A DNA stretch of 64,000 nucleotides from Rhizobiaceae bacterium (GTDB lineage Bacteria > Pseudomonadota > Alphaproteobacteria > Rhizobiales > Rhizobiaceae), in NCBI GenBank assembly GCA_017643025.1, contig JAEPOG010000003.1:372001-436000 (forward strand). Direction: 5' to 3'. Each line of letters starts with the position of its first letter. Positions within the stretch are counted from its first letter, which is position 1. Below are positions 40,256 to 50,983 of this stretch, in pieces. The position numbers were made by a program, and so were the translations under genes. Under the pieces are notes generated by a model. The model did not search any database and was not told where the DNA came from. It worked only from the letters and a program-made list of their open reading frames with translations.

Positions 40256-40394
40256 TCACCCGCCGTTTTGAAAGGTTTGCCAGTTATTTAGATGGGGAGG
40301 GCGGTGGCGTCGCCGGGATAATGCGGGCTGGCTGGAAAACGCTGTTTGCAGCCCGTGTCCGCCAGCCCTAGATTAGGCCGTTCAGGGAGCCGCC

Positions 40395-41768
40395 ATGGAC
40401 ACCAAGCCCGCCCCGTTCGAGCCGCCGGCGCCGCAGCCGCGGCAAAAGCCGCCCACGCTCATCCAGATGCTGGGCGTTGTGTACCGCAATCCGCTCGAAT
40501 TGTGGGGCGAGCCTTCCTACAACCAGCCCTGGATTTCGATCCGCACCGGCGTCGGCGGGCCGCTGGTCATCGCCAACGATCCCGGCTTGGTGCGCCGCGT
40601 GCTGGTGGAGAACGCAGGCAATTACAGGATGGCGCGGGTGCGCCAGAAGATTCTCAGGCCGATCCTGCGCGACGGGTTGCTGACCGCCGAAGGCGAGGTG
40701 TGGAAGCGCTCGCGCAAGGCGATGGCGCCGGTGTTCACGCCGCGCCATATCCATACGTTCGCAAAGCCGATGCTGCAACGATCGGTGGCTTTCGCCGAGC
40801 GCTATGCCAGCGCGGACGAGCCCTTCGACATCGCCCGCGACATGACCATGCTCACCTACGACATCCTGGCCGAGACTCTGTTCTCCAACCAGATCGCCGG
40901 CGAGCCGGGCAGCTTCGCGCACCATATCGACCGGCTGTTCGAGACCATGGCGCGCGTCGACCCGCTCGACATCCTCGCCGCGCCCGACTGGCTGCCGCGC
41001 ATCACCCGCTTGCGCGGACGCAAGGTGATGCGGTTCTTTAGGGGTATCGTCTCAGACACGATTTCGATGCGCGAGGAGCTGATCCGGCGCGATCCGAAGG
41101 CGGCACCCACCGACTTCCTCACGCTGCTGCTGCGCGCCGAGGGGCCGGACGGGCTGAAGCGGGCGGAGATCGAGGACAACATCATCACCTTCATCGGCGC
41201 CGGCCACGAGACGACGGCGCGCGCGCTGGGCTGGACGCTCTATTGCCTCGCCGAGGCGCCATGGGAGCGCGAGCCGATCGAGGCCGAGATCGACCGCGTG
41301 GTGGCGAGCGAGCCAGACCCGGTGAAATGGCTCGATCTGATGCCGCTGACGCGCGCGGCTTTCGAAGAGGCGATGCGGCTCTATCCGCCGGCGCCATCGA
41401 TCAACCGTGAAGCGATCGAAGCCGACAGCTACCAGTCGCTCGAAATCGTCAAGGGCGCGCAGATCCTGATCATGCCGTGGACGATCCACCGCCACCGCAA
41501 GCTGTGGGACAGGCCCAACGCCTTCATGCCGGAGCGTTTTCATCCTGCGAACAGGGACCGCATCGACCGCTTCCAGTATCTGCCCTTCGGCGCCGGTCCG
41601 CGCGTTTGCATCGGCGCCAGCTTCGCCATGCAGGAGGCGGTGATCATCCTCGCTGTGCTGATGTCGCGTTACCGCTTCGACACGCTGCCGGAGACGAAAC
41701 CCTGGCCGGTGCAGAAACTGACCACTCAGCCCGACGGCGGCCTGCCGATGCGGGTGACGGCGCGCTAG
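40395..41768 (+). CDS. Cytochrome P450
   Basis: The 457-residue haem monooxygenase shows the I-helix FIGAGHETTARALG, the ExxR region FEEAMRLYPP and the haem-Cys loop FGAGPRVCIG. There is no membrane anchor, so it is soluble and needs external redox partners; none is encoded nearby. The substrate is unknown. Its TAG overlaps the TAG of the convergent GMC oxidoreductase in a shared CTAG. Confidence 0.93.
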   Translation: MDTKPAPFEPPAPQPRQKPPTLIQMLGVVYRNPLELWGEPSYNQPWISIRTGVGGPLVIANDPGLVRRVLVENAGNYRMARVRQKILRPILRDGLLTAEGEVWKRSRKAMAPVFTPRHIHTFAKPMLQRSVAFAERYASADEPFDIARDMTMLTYDILAETLFSNQIAGEPGSFAHHIDRLFETMARVDPLDILAAPDWLPRITRLRGRKVMRFFRGIVSDTISMREELIRRDPKAAPTDFLTLLLRAEGPDGLKRAEIEDNIITFIGAGHETTARALGWTLYCLAEAPWEREPIEAEIDRVVASEPDPVKWLDLMPLTRAAFEEAMRLYPPAPSINREAIEADSYQSLEIVKGAQILIMPWTIHRHRKLWDRPNAFMPERFHPANRDRIDRFQYLPFGAGPRVCIGASFAMQEAVIILAVLMSRYRFDTLPETKPWPVQKLTTQPDGGLPMRVTAR

Positions 41769-43369
41769 CCCGCGCTCCTGATCATCTCCGCCGCCTTTTC
41801 CGCGATCATGATGGTCGGCGCGTTGGTGTTGCCGCCGATCAGCGTCGGCATGATCGAGGCGTCGGCGACGCGCAACCCTTCGATGCCGCGCACACGAAGC
41901 TGCGGGTCGACCACGGCGTCGTCGCCGGTCCCCATGCGGCAGGTGCCGACCGGGTGATAGATCGTGTCGGCGCGGGCGCGGATATGCTGCATCAGCTCCG
42001 CGTCGCTTTCCTCGCCCGTCAGATAGAGCTGGCGGTCGCGAAAGGGCGCCAGCGCCGGCGCCGACATGATGTCGCGCATCATCTTCGCGCCCTTGAGCGT
42101 CAACGCGGCGTCGCGCTCGTCCGACAGGAATTTCGGGTCTATGCGCGGCGGCGACAGCGGGTTGGCGTCCTTAAGGCCGACCTCGCCGCGCGAGAAGGGG
42201 CGCAGCACGCAGACATGGCAGGAAAAGCCGTGGCCGAAATGCAGCTTGCGCGCGTGGTCGTCGACCAGCGCGATGACAAAGTGGAGCTGCAGGTCCGGCC
42301 GGTCGAGCGAAGGATCGGATTTGAGGAACACGCCGGCCTCGGCGAAGGGCGTGGTGAGCAGACCGGTGCCGTTGCGCCGCCATTGCATGATGCCCTTGAG
42401 CAGCGCGAGCGCGCCGCGCGCACTGAGCCCGATCATGTCCGGATCGCGCGATTTCCAGAGCAAGATGAAATCGAGGTGGTCCTGCAGGTTCCGGCCGACG
42501 CCGGGCAGTTCGTGGCGGACGGCGATGCCGTGACTCGCGAGTTCTTCGGCGGGGCCGATGCCCGAAAGCAGCAGCAGTTGCGGCGAACCGAACGCGCCGC
42601 CACACAGGATCACCTCGCGCCGCGCCCGCACCTCGTTTTCTTGTCCGCCTTTCAGATGGCGCAGGCCGGTGGCGCGCTTGCCATCGAGCATCACGCCGCT
42701 GGCATGGGCCCGGGTGATGACGGTCAGGTTGGGCCGGCTCATCGCCGGATGCAGATAGGCGGCCGCCGCCGAGCAGCGTTCGCCACGTTTCGGCCCGCTC
42801 CAGAATTGCGTGACCTGGTAGAGGCCGGCGCCCTCCTGGTCCGGCCCGTTGAAATCGTTGTTGGCGCGGGTCTGGCGCTCGGCACAGGCTTCGAGGAAGG
42901 CGCGCGTTACCGGGCGTGGCGACTGCTGGTCGCCGACCTGCAGCGGCCCGTCCGCCCCGTGCAGCGCGTCGGCGCCGCGCTGGTTGCCTTCGGCCTTGCG
43001 GAAATATGGCAGTACGCTCTGCCAGTCCCAGCCTTCGCAGCCCAGTTCCGCCCAGTGGTCGTAGTCAGACGGGTGGCCGCGCACATAGAGCATCGCGTTG
43101 ACGGCGCTCGACCCGCCCAGCGCCTTGCCGCGCGGCTGGTAGCCGGGCCGGTTGTTGAGCGCGGCTTGCGGCTCTGACTTGAAAGCCCAGTTGGTGCGTT
43201 TGTTGAGGCTGGCGGTAAGGCCCACTGCCGCCGGCGCCCGGGTGATCGGGTCGCGGCCCTCGCCGCCAGCCTCCACCAGGCAGACGGACACCGACGGGTC
43301 TTCGGACAGGCGCGCCGCGAGCACAGAGCCGGCCGAACCGCCGCCGGCAATCACATAGTCGAACTCCAT
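41765..43369 (-). CDS. GMC-family FAD oxidoreductase (choline dehydrogenase-like)
   Basis: The 534-residue flavoprotein has the FAD dinucleotide motif YVIAGGGSAGSVLAARL at the N-terminus, the GMC signatures ALGGSSAVNAMLYVRG and FGSPQLLLLSGIGP, the active-site His in YHPVGTCRMG and the C-terminal GNTNAPTIMIAEKAA. It oxidises an alcohol; the specificity is not readable. The ATG at 43369 begins directly at the FAD fold; an upstream start would add an unconserved tail. Confidence 0.9.
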   Translation of the reverse strand: MEFDYVIAGGGSAGSVLAARLSEDPSVSVCLVEAGGEGRDPITRAPAAVGLTASLNKRTNWAFKSEPQAALNNRPGYQPRGKALGGSSAVNAMLYVRGHPSDYDHWAELGCEGWDWQSVLPYFRKAEGNQRGADALHGADGPLQVGDQQSPRPVTRAFLEACAERQTRANNDFNGPDQEGAGLYQVTQFWSGPKRGERCSAAAAYLHPAMSRPNLTVITRAHASGVMLDGKRATGLRHLKGGQENEVRARREVILCGGAFGSPQLLLLSGIGPAEELASHGIAVRHELPGVGRNLQDHLDFILLWKSRDPDMIGLSARGALALLKGIMQWRRNGTGLLTTPFAEAGVFLKSDPSLDRPDLQLHFVIALVDDHARKLHFGHGFSCHVCVLRPFSRGEVGLKDANPLSPPRIDPKFLSDERDAALTLKGAKMMRDIMSAPALAPFRDRQLYLTGEESDAELMQHIRARADTIYHPVGTCRMGTGDDAVVDPQLRVRGIEGLRVADASIMPTLIGGNTNAPTIMIAEKAAEMIRSAG

Positions 43370-43435
43370 CGACGCCCTCCCCGACGCGCCAATCGCCGGC
43401 TCACGATATTGCGCTTTGGCCAAGGTGGCGAGGGG

Positions 43436-43802
43436 TCAGTTCCGGCCCTGGAAGATATTCGGCACGTGCACGGGCCATCGGCGCGGCAGCACCGCGACGA
43501 GGTCGAAGCGGACTGACAGCCGCGCATGGTCGGAGCGCCGCGCAAGCCAGAGGTCGGCGGCGGATTCGATGCGCCGCTGCGCCGTCCAAGTGACGGCTTC
43601 CATGGCCTCGGCAAGTGAGGGCCGCGCCTTGACCTCGACGATGGCGATCAGGTTGCCGCGTTTGGCGATCAGGTCGATCTCGCCCGAGGGCGTCTTGTAG
43701 CGGCGGGCGATCACGCGATAACCCTTGAAGGTCAGTGCAAGCGCGGCGAGCCATTCGCTGCGGTGGCCGTGGCGGTAAGCGTCGAGCCGGTTGCGCGTCC
43801 GT

Positions 43803-43813
<11 letters not shown>
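43436..43813 (-). CDS. yraN: YraN family (UPF0102) endonuclease-like protein
   Basis: The 125-residue protein has the restriction-endonuclease-like core ([37 protein letters not shown]). The family sits beside rsmI in many genomes, as here, and is thought to act in DNA processing or recombination; the substrate is not established. Its start overlaps the end of rsmI by 11 bases, so the pair is cotranslated. Confidence 0.9.
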
Positions 43814-44699
<886 letters not shown>

Positions 44700-44820
44700 G
44701 CCCGCGCCTCCTTGGCCGCGTTATCGCATGTGCCCGGACGGCGCGCAAAGCCGCGTTTCTTGCCCCTGCCGCAAGGGGATGCAAAACTATCGGCCGGGGT
44801 CGCGGAAAAGGGCAGGGACG

Positions 44821-45789
44821 ATGCACAGAATATCCAGAATTCTGGCGGGCGCAGGCGCGGCCATTGCAGCATTTGCAGTGACGGTAGCTGGGGCGCTTGC
44901 ACATGATGTCGACCTCACGCGATTGCCGGTGGGCGACGGGCGCGTGTCGAGCAGTCCGCAGGCCGGCTGGGTTTGGGCGTGCCGGGTCAATCCTCAGGGT
45001 GGTGGCGCGCACCAGCAGGGACCGTGGTTCAATGGCGACGGCACCTATGACCTGACCGCCAAGGCGATCGTGCCTGGCAATGTGATGTGGAACCCGAAGT
45101 TCTCGATTACGGAGCAGGGCGACAGCCGCGTCTTCTCGACCAACGACCTGCCGAACCACGGCACCGGCGTGTATCCGATCGGTCGCAACACGGATGCGTA
45201 CAAATACGATCGCAACCCGAACAGTATCTCGGAGCAGAACATCTCGTTCACAGTTCCAGCCAACCCGGCGCTTGCGTCTCCCGGCTGCGCGCCGGGCGCG
45301 GTGGGAGTGCTGATTTCCGGGTCCGTACTGTTCAACCCGCTCGACGAGCCGGGTCGCGACGCGGTTGCGTGGGAAACGCAGGACAGATGCCAGGGGCATC
45401 CGCAGATGACGGGCGTCTACCACTATCACAGCGTGTCGACCTGCGTGGATACCGAGACGCTTGCCAACGGCCATTCGGCATTGGTCGGCTACGCCATCGA
45501 CGGCTTCGGCATATTCGGCCGCAAGGGCGTAGGCGGCGAGACGCTGGTTTCAGCCGACCTGGACGAGTGTCACGGACATACACACGAAATCGAATGGGAT
45601 GGTCGGACGGTCGATATGTACCACTACCATGCCACTTGGGACTTCCCCTACACGATCGGCTGTCTGCGCGGTTCGTATGACGCGAGCGTCGCAAGGCTGC
45701 TGGGAGGCGGCGGAACCGGTGGGCGGGCAGGCGCTACACGGCCAAATCAGCCACCACGGCGTCAAGCACCGCCGCCCCGGCGGCCGTAG
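44821..45789 (+). CDS. YHYH-domain exported protein
   Basis: The 322-residue protein has a signal peptide (ISRILAGAGAAIAAFAVTVA, ending ALAH) and two copies of the family tag: GVYHYHSV and DMYHYHAT. The family is extracytoplasmic and of unknown function; the clustered His residues and HGHTHE suggest metal binding. The ATG at 44821 gives a clean signal peptide. The C-terminus is a low-complexity Gly, then Pro/Arg tail ([10 protein letters not shown]) whose DNA overlaps the 3' end of the convergent hemW by 56 bases. Confidence 0.85.
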   Translation: MHRISRILAGAGAAIAAFAVTVAGALAHDVDLTRLPVGDGRVSSSPQAGWVWACRVNPQGGGAHQQGPWFNGDGTYDLTAKAIVPGNVMWNPKFSITEQGDSRVFSTNDLPNHGTGVYPIGRNTDAYKYDRNPNSISEQNISFTVPANPALASPGCAPGAVGVLISGSVLFNPLDEPGRDAVAWETQDRCQGHPQMTGVYHYHSVSTCVDTETLANGHSALVGYAIDGFGIFGRKGVGGETLVSADLDECHGHTHEIEWDGRTVDMYHYHATWDFPYTIGCLRGSYDASVARLLGGGGTGGRAGATRPNQPPRRQAPPPRRP

Positions 45790-46885
45790 CCTTCAGGCGG
45801 TGGTTGCCGACGAGTTCGACAAGGTGCTCGTCACGCAGCATTGAGATGCGCTGAGCCGGAAGCGGTTTTCCGGCCAGCCCCTCGTAACGCACGAGGTCGA
45901 TTCCCTCGGCGAGCCTCAGTCCCATCAGCAGGAACTCGTCGGCCTCTTCCGAGCGGGTGAGCACTTCGCCGCCGGTCACGCCGTGACCCTTTGCCTCGAC
46001 CAGATTGAGCCAGGTCTCGGGCGTCTTCTCGGTGAAGGTGACGACGCGACGCCCGTCCTCGATGAAGCGGCCATGGGCGCCGGGGCCGATGCCGGCATAT
46101 TCGCCGTAACGCCAGTAGATGAGGTTGTGCCGGCTCTCCGCGCCGGGCCGGGCATGATTGGAGATTTCGTAGGCCGGCAGGCCGTGCCCGGCGGTCACCG
46201 CCTGCGTCGTCTCGTAAAGCGCCGCCGCATGATCCTGGTCGGGAACGGCGAGCTTGCCGGCGGCGTGCAGCGCGTGAAAGGGCGTGCCTTCCTCAATGGT
46301 GAGCTGGTAGAGCGACAGATGGTCGGCTGCGAGGGCGATCGCCTGTTCCAGTTCGGCGGTCCAGGCCTCGGCGGTCTGCCCCGGCCGCGCGTAGATCAGG
46401 TCGAATGACATGCGCGGGAAGATGTCTCGCGCCAGCCGGATCGCGCCGAGCGCACCCTCCACGTCGTGCAAGCGCCCGAGAAATTTGAGGTCGCGGTCGT
46501 TGAGCGCCTGCACGCCGAGAGACAGCCGGTTGACGCCGGCGGCGCGATAGCCTCGGAAACGCTCCGCCTCCACGGAGGACGGGTTTGCCTCCATCGTAAC
46601 TTCGATCCCGTCGGGCACGGTCCAGTTGGCGGCGGCGGCGTCGAGCACCGCGCCGACCGTCGCGGGGTCCATCAGCGACGGCGTGCCGCCGCCGAGGAAA
46701 ATGGAACGCACGGTGCGCGGCCCGGTGCGCTCGCGCATCGATGCCATTTCGCGCGCCAGCGCCGCGGCGAAGCGTGGCTGGTCGACCGGCTGGTGTCGGA
46801 CATGGCTGTTGAAGTCGCAATAGGGGCATTTGGCTGCACAGAAAGGCCAGTGCACATAGATGCCGAAGCCGGGATCGTCGCTCAT
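45734..46885 (-). CDS. hemW: Radical SAM haem chaperone HemW
   Basis: The 383-residue protein has the radical-SAM cysteines in [16 protein letters not shown] (CxxxCxxC) and the HemW-type GGGTPSLM and SLGVQALND. It lacks features needed for coproporphyrinogen oxidation and is known in the family as a haem-trafficking protein. Its ATG overlaps the TGA of rdgB. The order rph-VOC-rdgB-hemW forms one minus-strand operon. Confidence 0.93.
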   Translation of the reverse strand: MSDDPGFGIYVHWPFCAAKCPYCDFNSHVRHQPVDQPRFAAALAREMASMRERTGPRTVRSIFLGGGTPSLMDPATVGAVLDAAAANWTVPDGIEVTMEANPSSVEAERFRGYRAAGVNRLSLGVQALNDRDLKFLGRLHDVEGALGAIRLARDIFPRMSFDLIYARPGQTAEAWTAELEQAIALAADHLSLYQLTIEEGTPFHALHAAGKLAVPDQDHAAALYETTQAVTAGHGLPAYEISNHARPGAESRHNLIYWRYGEYAGIGPGAHGRFIEDGRRVVTFTEKTPETWLNLVEAKGHGVTGGEVLTRSEEADEFLLMGLRLAEGIDLVRYEGLAGKPLPAQRISMLRDEHLVELVGNHRLKATAAGAAVLDAVVADLAV

Positions 46886-47517
46886 TGCCGGCCGAGCATC
46901 GCGTCGGCGAACAGCGCGAAGGAACGGGCACGATGCGACAGGGGCGCGCCGATGCCCTGTTTCTCCTCCGGGCTCATCTCGGCGAATGTGATCGCATGTC
47001 CATCGGGCATGAACATCGGGTCATAGCCATGCCCGTTCCTGCCGCGCGGCGGCCAGACCAGCGTGCCGTCGGTCTCGCCGCGGAAATATTCGGCATGACC
47101 ATCGGGCCAGCAAAGACAGAGCACGGACACGAACCGCGCCTTGCGCTGATCCGGCTGCGAAGCGCCCGCCTCGTGCAGCTTTTCTTCGGTAATGCGCATC
47201 GCCTGCGCGAAATCGCGGCTGCCGTCCGGCTGCTGCGCCCAGTCTGCCGTATAGACCCCTGGCGCGCCGCCGAGCGCGTCGACGCAGAGGCCGGAATCGT
47301 CCGACAGTGCCGGCAGCCCGGTAGCGGAGGCTGCGGCGAAAGCCTTGATGTAGGCGTTCTGCTCGAACTCGGTGCCGGTTTCTTCGGGCTCCGGCAGTTG
47401 GTAGTCTGCCGCCGATTTGGCCGACAGGCCGAACGGCGCGATCAGCGCGCCGATCTCTTCAAGCTTGCCCCTGTTGTGGCTGGCGACGACGATCGTCCTG
47501 CCTTCCAGCTTGCGCAT
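46882..47517 (-). CDS. rdgB: Non-canonical purine NTP pyrophosphatase
   Basis: The 211-residue Ham1/RdgB enzyme has [39 protein letters not shown] and LSHRARSFA. It removes dITP, XTP and related bases from the nucleotide pool. The ATG at 47517 overlaps the TGA of the VOC gene by one base, which excludes longer starts. It is cotranscribed with hemW. Confidence 0.95.
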   Translation of the reverse strand: MRKLEGRTIVVASHNRGKLEEIGALIAPFGLSAKSAADYQLPEPEETGTEFEQNAYIKAFAAASATGLPALSDDSGLCVDALGGAPGVYTADWAQQPDGSRDFAQAMRITEEKLHEAGASQPDQRKARFVSVLCLCWPDGHAEYFRGETDGTLVWPPRGRNGHGYDPMFMPDGHAITFAEMSPEEKQGIGAPLSHRARSFALFADAMLGRQ

Positions 47518-47924
47518 CAGAGGCCCCAGATCGACGGATTGGCGAACTCGACCGAATTGCCGGCAGGGTCGCGCAGATAGATCGAGCGTCCGCCCTGGGG
47601 CCACTCGAATTCGCTCTCGATCTCGATGCCGGCCTCAGCGAAATGCGCCTTCCAGCGGTCGATTTCCGCCTCGCTGGCGCGGAAGCAGACATGGCCGTCG
47701 CCGGTCGCGCCGTGCGGCGGCACCGGCAGACTCCTGGGCGCCGGAGGTTTCACCGTCTCGTCCGGATTGAAGACCAGAAGCACGCCGTCGCCACATTTGT
47801 AGAAGACGTGCCGGTCTTCGACCCGGGCGATGCGCTCGAGCGCCAGCAGGCCGCCATAAAATGCCTCCGCCGCGTCGAGATCGCGGGCGTAGATCGCGGT
47901 TTCGAGGATACCTGCCGGGGTCAT
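47517..47924 (-). CDS. VOC-family (glyoxalase/dioxygenase-like) protein
   Basis: The 135-residue protein is a two-module VOC fold ([20 protein letters not shown] and [12 protein letters not shown], the latter carrying the conserved metal-site Glu). VOC proteins include glyoxalases, dioxygenases and resistance proteins; no specific function can be assigned. The ATG at 47924 lies 12 bases after rph, in the same operon. Confidence 0.88.
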   Translation of the reverse strand: MTPAGILETAIYARDLDAAEAFYGGLLALERIARVEDRHVFYKCGDGVLLVFNPDETVKPPAPRSLPVPPHGATGDGHVCFRASEAEIDRWKAHFAEAGIEIESEFEWPQGGRSIYLRDPAGNSVEFANPSIWGL

Positions 47925-47935
47925 TGTCGGATCGC

Positions 47936-48652
47936 CTAGCTGAGCGCCATCTTCTGCAAGTCGACCAGCCGTGCGATGCCCTTCTTCGCCAGCGAAGTCA
48001 GCGCCGCGAACTGCTCCTCGCTGAACGGCTCGCCTTCGGCCGTTCCCTGGATTTCGACGATGCCGCCCTTGCCGGTCATGACGAAATTGGCGTCGGTCTC
48101 GGCAGCCGAATCCTCGACATAGTCGAGGTCCATGACCGTCTCGCCCTTGCAGATGCCGCAGGATATGGCGGCCACGTGGTCGCGGATGACGTGCTGTACC
48201 GTCGTCATCTTGCGCTGTTCCATCCACGAGATGCAGTCATGCAGCGCCACGAAGCCGCCGGTGATCGCCGCCGTGCGCGTTCCGCCATCGGCCTGGATCA
48301 CGTCGCAGTCGACCGTGATCTGCACCTCGCCGAGTTGCTTGAGGTCGACAACGGCGCGCAGGGACCGGCCGATGAGCCGCTGGATTTCCAGCGTGCGCCC
48401 GCCCTGCTTGCCGGTTGAGGCCTCGCGCCGCATGCGCTCGCCGGTCGAGCGCGGCAGCATGCCGTATTCGGCGGTCACCCAGCCCTTGCCCGAGTTGCGC
48501 AGCCAGGCCGGCACCCTCTCTTCGAGGCTTGCGGTGCACAGCACCTGCGTGTCGCCGAATTTCACGAGGCATGAGCCTTCCGCATGTCTTGATATGTTGC
48601 GCTCGAAAGAGACGGCGCGCATTTCGTCGGCTTGACGCCCCGATGGCCGCAT
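47936..48652 (-). CDS. rph: Ribonuclease PH
   Basis: The 238-residue phosphorolytic exoribonuclease has [19 protein letters not shown], the basic RxxxR segment ([16 protein letters not shown]) and [19 protein letters not shown]. It trims tRNA 3' ends. The ATG at 48652 is the family's usual start. It is divergent from hrcA across 174 bases that carry the hrcA promoter. Confidence 0.96.
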   Translation of the reverse strand: MRPSGRQADEMRAVSFERNISRHAEGSCLVKFGDTQVLCTASLEERVPAWLRNSGKGWVTAEYGMLPRSTGERMRREASTGKQGGRTLEIQRLIGRSLRAVVDLKQLGEVQITVDCDVIQADGGTRTAAITGGFVALHDCISWMEQRKMTTVQHVIRDHVAAISCGICKGETVMDLDYVEDSAAETDANFVMTGKGGIVEIQGTAEGEPFSEEQFAALTSLAKKGIARLVDLQKMALS

Positions 48653-48768
48653 TGTCCGGATCACCCGTTTGCTTGTGTCTGATTTGCGCGGGCTTGTAGC
48701 CCATGCCTCTGGCGGAGGCAAAACGAATCGGACCCTGAGTGTGTGGCTACCCCGGCTGCGATGCAACG

Positions 48769-48797
48769 CTTGCACGCCGTGGCTCCCGGTCTATATT
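48769..48797 (+). promoter_or_regulatory. Promoter of hrcA
   Basis: CTTGCA (48769-48774), 17 bases, TATATT (48792-48797), with the hrcA ATG 30 bases further on. The -35 resembles alphaproteobacterial housekeeping and RpoH boxes; which sigma factor acts cannot be settled by eye. No CIRCE repeat is present. Confidence 0.55.
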
Positions 48798-48826
48798 TTC
48801 GACCCGGTGGTTTCTGGAGTTCTTGC

Positions 48827-49897
48827 ATGACGAAACCCGTCATCGAGCCCGACGCGCAGGTGCTGGACCAGCGCTCGCGCGACATCTTCCGGGCGATTGT
48901 CGAGAATTATCTGCGCGAGGGCGACCCGCTGGGCTCGCGCAATCTGGCGCGGCTGCTGCCGCAATCGCTATCGCCGGCCACTGTGCGCAACGTAATGAGC
49001 GACCTCGAGCATCTCGGGCTCATCTATTCGCCGCACATCTCCGCCGGCCGGCTGCCGACGCAGGTCGGGCTTCGTTTCTTCATCGATGCCTTCATGGAAA
49101 TCGGTGACCTCTCCGACGATGAGCGCAGGGTGATCGAGGCGCAGGTTGCAGCGTCGGGTAATGGCCAGACGCTGGAACACATGCTGACCGAGGCCAGCCA
49201 GATGCTGTCGGGCATGTCGCGCGGTGCGGGGCTGGTGCTCGCCACCAAGAGCGAAATCGCGCTCAAGCACATCGAGTTCATCCAGCTTGAGCCGGGCAGG
49301 GCGCTCGCCGTTCTGGTGTCGCAGAACGGTGACGTGGAAAACCGCGTCATCGACGTGCCGGCGGGCGTGACCCTCTCGCAACTTCACGAGGCGTCCAACT
49401 TCCTCAACGCACATATCCGCGGCCGCACACTGGCCGAGGCGCGCCAAGAGATCGAAAGGCTGAAGGAAGAGACGCGCGCCGCGCTCGACCAGCTGTCACA
49501 GGACCTTGTGGAACGCGGGCTCGCGGTTTGGGCCGGAGCCGAGGCGGGTGCGCCGGCGCGCCTGATCGTGCGCGGCCGCGCCAATCTGTTGCAGAATGTC
49601 ACCGAGGGCGCCGATCTCGATTTGCTGCGGCATCTGTTCGAGGATCTGGAGACCAAGGAAGGGCTGATTCAGCTGCTCGACCTCGCCGAAGGCGGCGCCG
49701 GCGTGCGTATCTTTATTGGGTCGGAGAACAAGCTGTTCTCGCTTTCGGGATCGTCGCTGGTGGTCGCTCCCTATCGCGACAAGGAATCGCGCGTCATCGG
49801 CGCGCTTGGTGTCATAGGGCCGACGCGGCTGAACTATGCCCGCATCGTGCCGATGGTGGACTACACAGCGCAGGTGATATCGCGGCTGTTGCGCTGA
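48827..49897 (+). CDS. hrcA: Heat-inducible transcription repressor HrcA
   Basis: The 356-residue repressor has the N-terminal winged helix (VLDQRSRDIFRAIVENYLRE, LSPATVRNVMSDLEHLGL, ISAGRLPTQVG) and the GAF-like C-terminal domain. HrcA binds CIRCE elements, usually before groESL, and is helped to fold by GroEL. The ATG at 48827 follows GGAG. It starts the hrcA-monooxygenase-grpE operon. Confidence 0.95.
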   Translation: MTKPVIEPDAQVLDQRSRDIFRAIVENYLREGDPLGSRNLARLLPQSLSPATVRNVMSDLEHLGLIYSPHISAGRLPTQVGLRFFIDAFMEIGDLSDDERRVIEAQVAASGNGQTLEHMLTEASQMLSGMSRGAGLVLATKSEIALKHIEFIQLEPGRALAVLVSQNGDVENRVIDVPAGVTLSQLHEASNFLNAHIRGRTLAEARQEIERLKEETRAALDQLSQDLVERGLAVWAGAEAGAPARLIVRGRANLLQNVTEGADLDLLRHLFEDLETKEGLIQLLDLAEGGAGVRIFIGSENKLFSLSGSSLVVAPYRDKESRVIGALGVIGPTRLNYARIVPMVDYTAQVISRLLR

Positions 49898-49916
49898 ACC
49901 GGACGAGGAACTCGAA

Positions 49917-50216
49917 ATGCACGGGCTGATCGGCAAGATGCGGGCGCAGCCCGGCAAACGCGACGAGCTTGCGGCAATATTGCTCAAGGGCACTGGCGGC
50001 ATGCCCGGCTGCCTGAGCTACGTGATCGCCAACGATCCTGCCGATACCGACGCGCTCTGGATCACCGAGGTTTGGGTGGATGAGGCAAGCCACCGCGCGT
50101 CGTTGCAGCTGCCGGCCGTGCAGGCGGCGATTGCCGAGGGCAGGCCGCTGATTGCCGGTTTCGAGACCCAGATCGTCACCGTTCCGCTCGGCGGCGTGGG
50201 TATTGGCGGCACATAG
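49917..50216 (+). CDS. Antibiotic biosynthesis monooxygenase (YgiN-like) family protein
   Basis: The 99-residue protein has the ABM dimeric ferredoxin-like pattern ([39 protein letters not shown]). Family members oxidise quinols or act as haem- or cofactor-free monooxygenases; the activity here is inferred. It lies 19 bases after hrcA and 74 before grpE, so it is cotranscribed with heat-shock genes and may respond to the same stress. Confidence 0.85.
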   Translation: MHGLIGKMRAQPGKRDELAAILLKGTGGMPGCLSYVIANDPADTDALWITEVWVDEASHRASLQLPAVQAAIAEGRPLIAGFETQIVTVPLGGVGIGGT

Positions 50217-50233
50217 AGCTCCGTTGCGGACCA

Positions 50234-50262
50234 CTTGATTTTCGTGCCTCGAACCTCGATAT
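50234..50262 (+). promoter_or_regulatory. Possible RpoH-type promoter before grpE
   Basis: CTTGAT (50234-50239), 17 bases, CGATAT (50257-50262) is close to the alphaproteobacterial RpoH pattern CTTGAA-N17-CCATAT and lies 28 bases before the grpE ATG. It would let grpE be induced separately from hrcA. Confidence 0.5.
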
Positions 50263-50290
50263 CGGGCGCGAATGTGACACTCCCGAAACA

Positions 50291-50983
50291 ATGGACGATG
50301 CGATGAGCGGACAGCCCAAAGAAGAACGCACGCCCGACGAGAACGCCGTGAAGGAAGAATACGCAGAGACCGCCGGCTTCGCCGGCGAGGCCGCGCCGGA
50401 AGGCGCCGAGGGCGATACCCAAGCTGACGACCACGAGGTGCTGTTGCGCCTTGTGAAGGAAAACGAGGAACTGAAGGATGCGAGGCTGCGTGCCGCCGCG
50501 GAGATGGAAAACCTCCGCCGTCGCACGGCCCGCGACGTGCATGACGCGCGCAATTATGCGATCGCCAATTTCGCCCGCGACATGCTGTCGGTTTCCGACA
50601 ATCTCAAGCGTGCGCTCGAAGCGATCCCGCAGGAGGCGCGCGACTCCGGCGATGCGGGGTTCAAGGCGCTGATCGAGGGCGTCGAGATGACCGAGCGCGC
50701 CATGCTGGCAGCACTTGAGCGTCACGGCGTGAAGAAACTCGACCCCGAAGGCGAGCGCTTCGACCCCAACTTCCACCAGGCCATGTTCGAGGTGCCGCGT
50801 GAGGACATTGCCACGAACACTGTCGTGCAGGTCGTCCAGACCGGCTACGTGATCGGCGAACGCGTGCTGCGCCCGGCCATGGTCGGCGTATCGAAGGGCG
50901 GGCCGAAGGCTGCACCTGCGGAAGCCGAGGCACCTGCGACCGAGCCCGGACCGCCCAACGAGCAGGCCGAGAAGGACGCTTAA
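50291..50983 (+). CDS. grpE: GrpE nucleotide exchange factor
   Basis: The 230-residue protein has an acidic N-terminus, a long coiled coil (about 50-110; [20 protein letters not shown]) and the C-terminal beta domain ([33 protein letters not shown]). It drives ADP release from DnaK. A disordered Ala/Glu-rich tail follows. Its stop overlaps the stop of the convergent AraC gene. Confidence 0.95.
   Translation: MDDAMSGQPKEERTPDENAVKEEYAETAGFAGEAAPEGAEGDTQADDHEVLLRLVKENEELKDARLRAAAEMENLRRRTARDVHDARNYAIANFARDMLSVSDNLKRALEAIPQEARDSGDAGFKALIEGVEMTERAMLAALERHGVKKLDPEGERFDPNFHQAMFEVPREDIATNTVVQVVQTGYVIGERVLRPAMVGVSKGGPKAAPAEAEAPATEPGPPNEQAEKDA

Noticed and set aside
48653..48826. CIRCE element upstream of hrcA
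   Set aside because: The inverted repeat TTAGCACTC-N9-GAGTGCTAA is absent from this interval.
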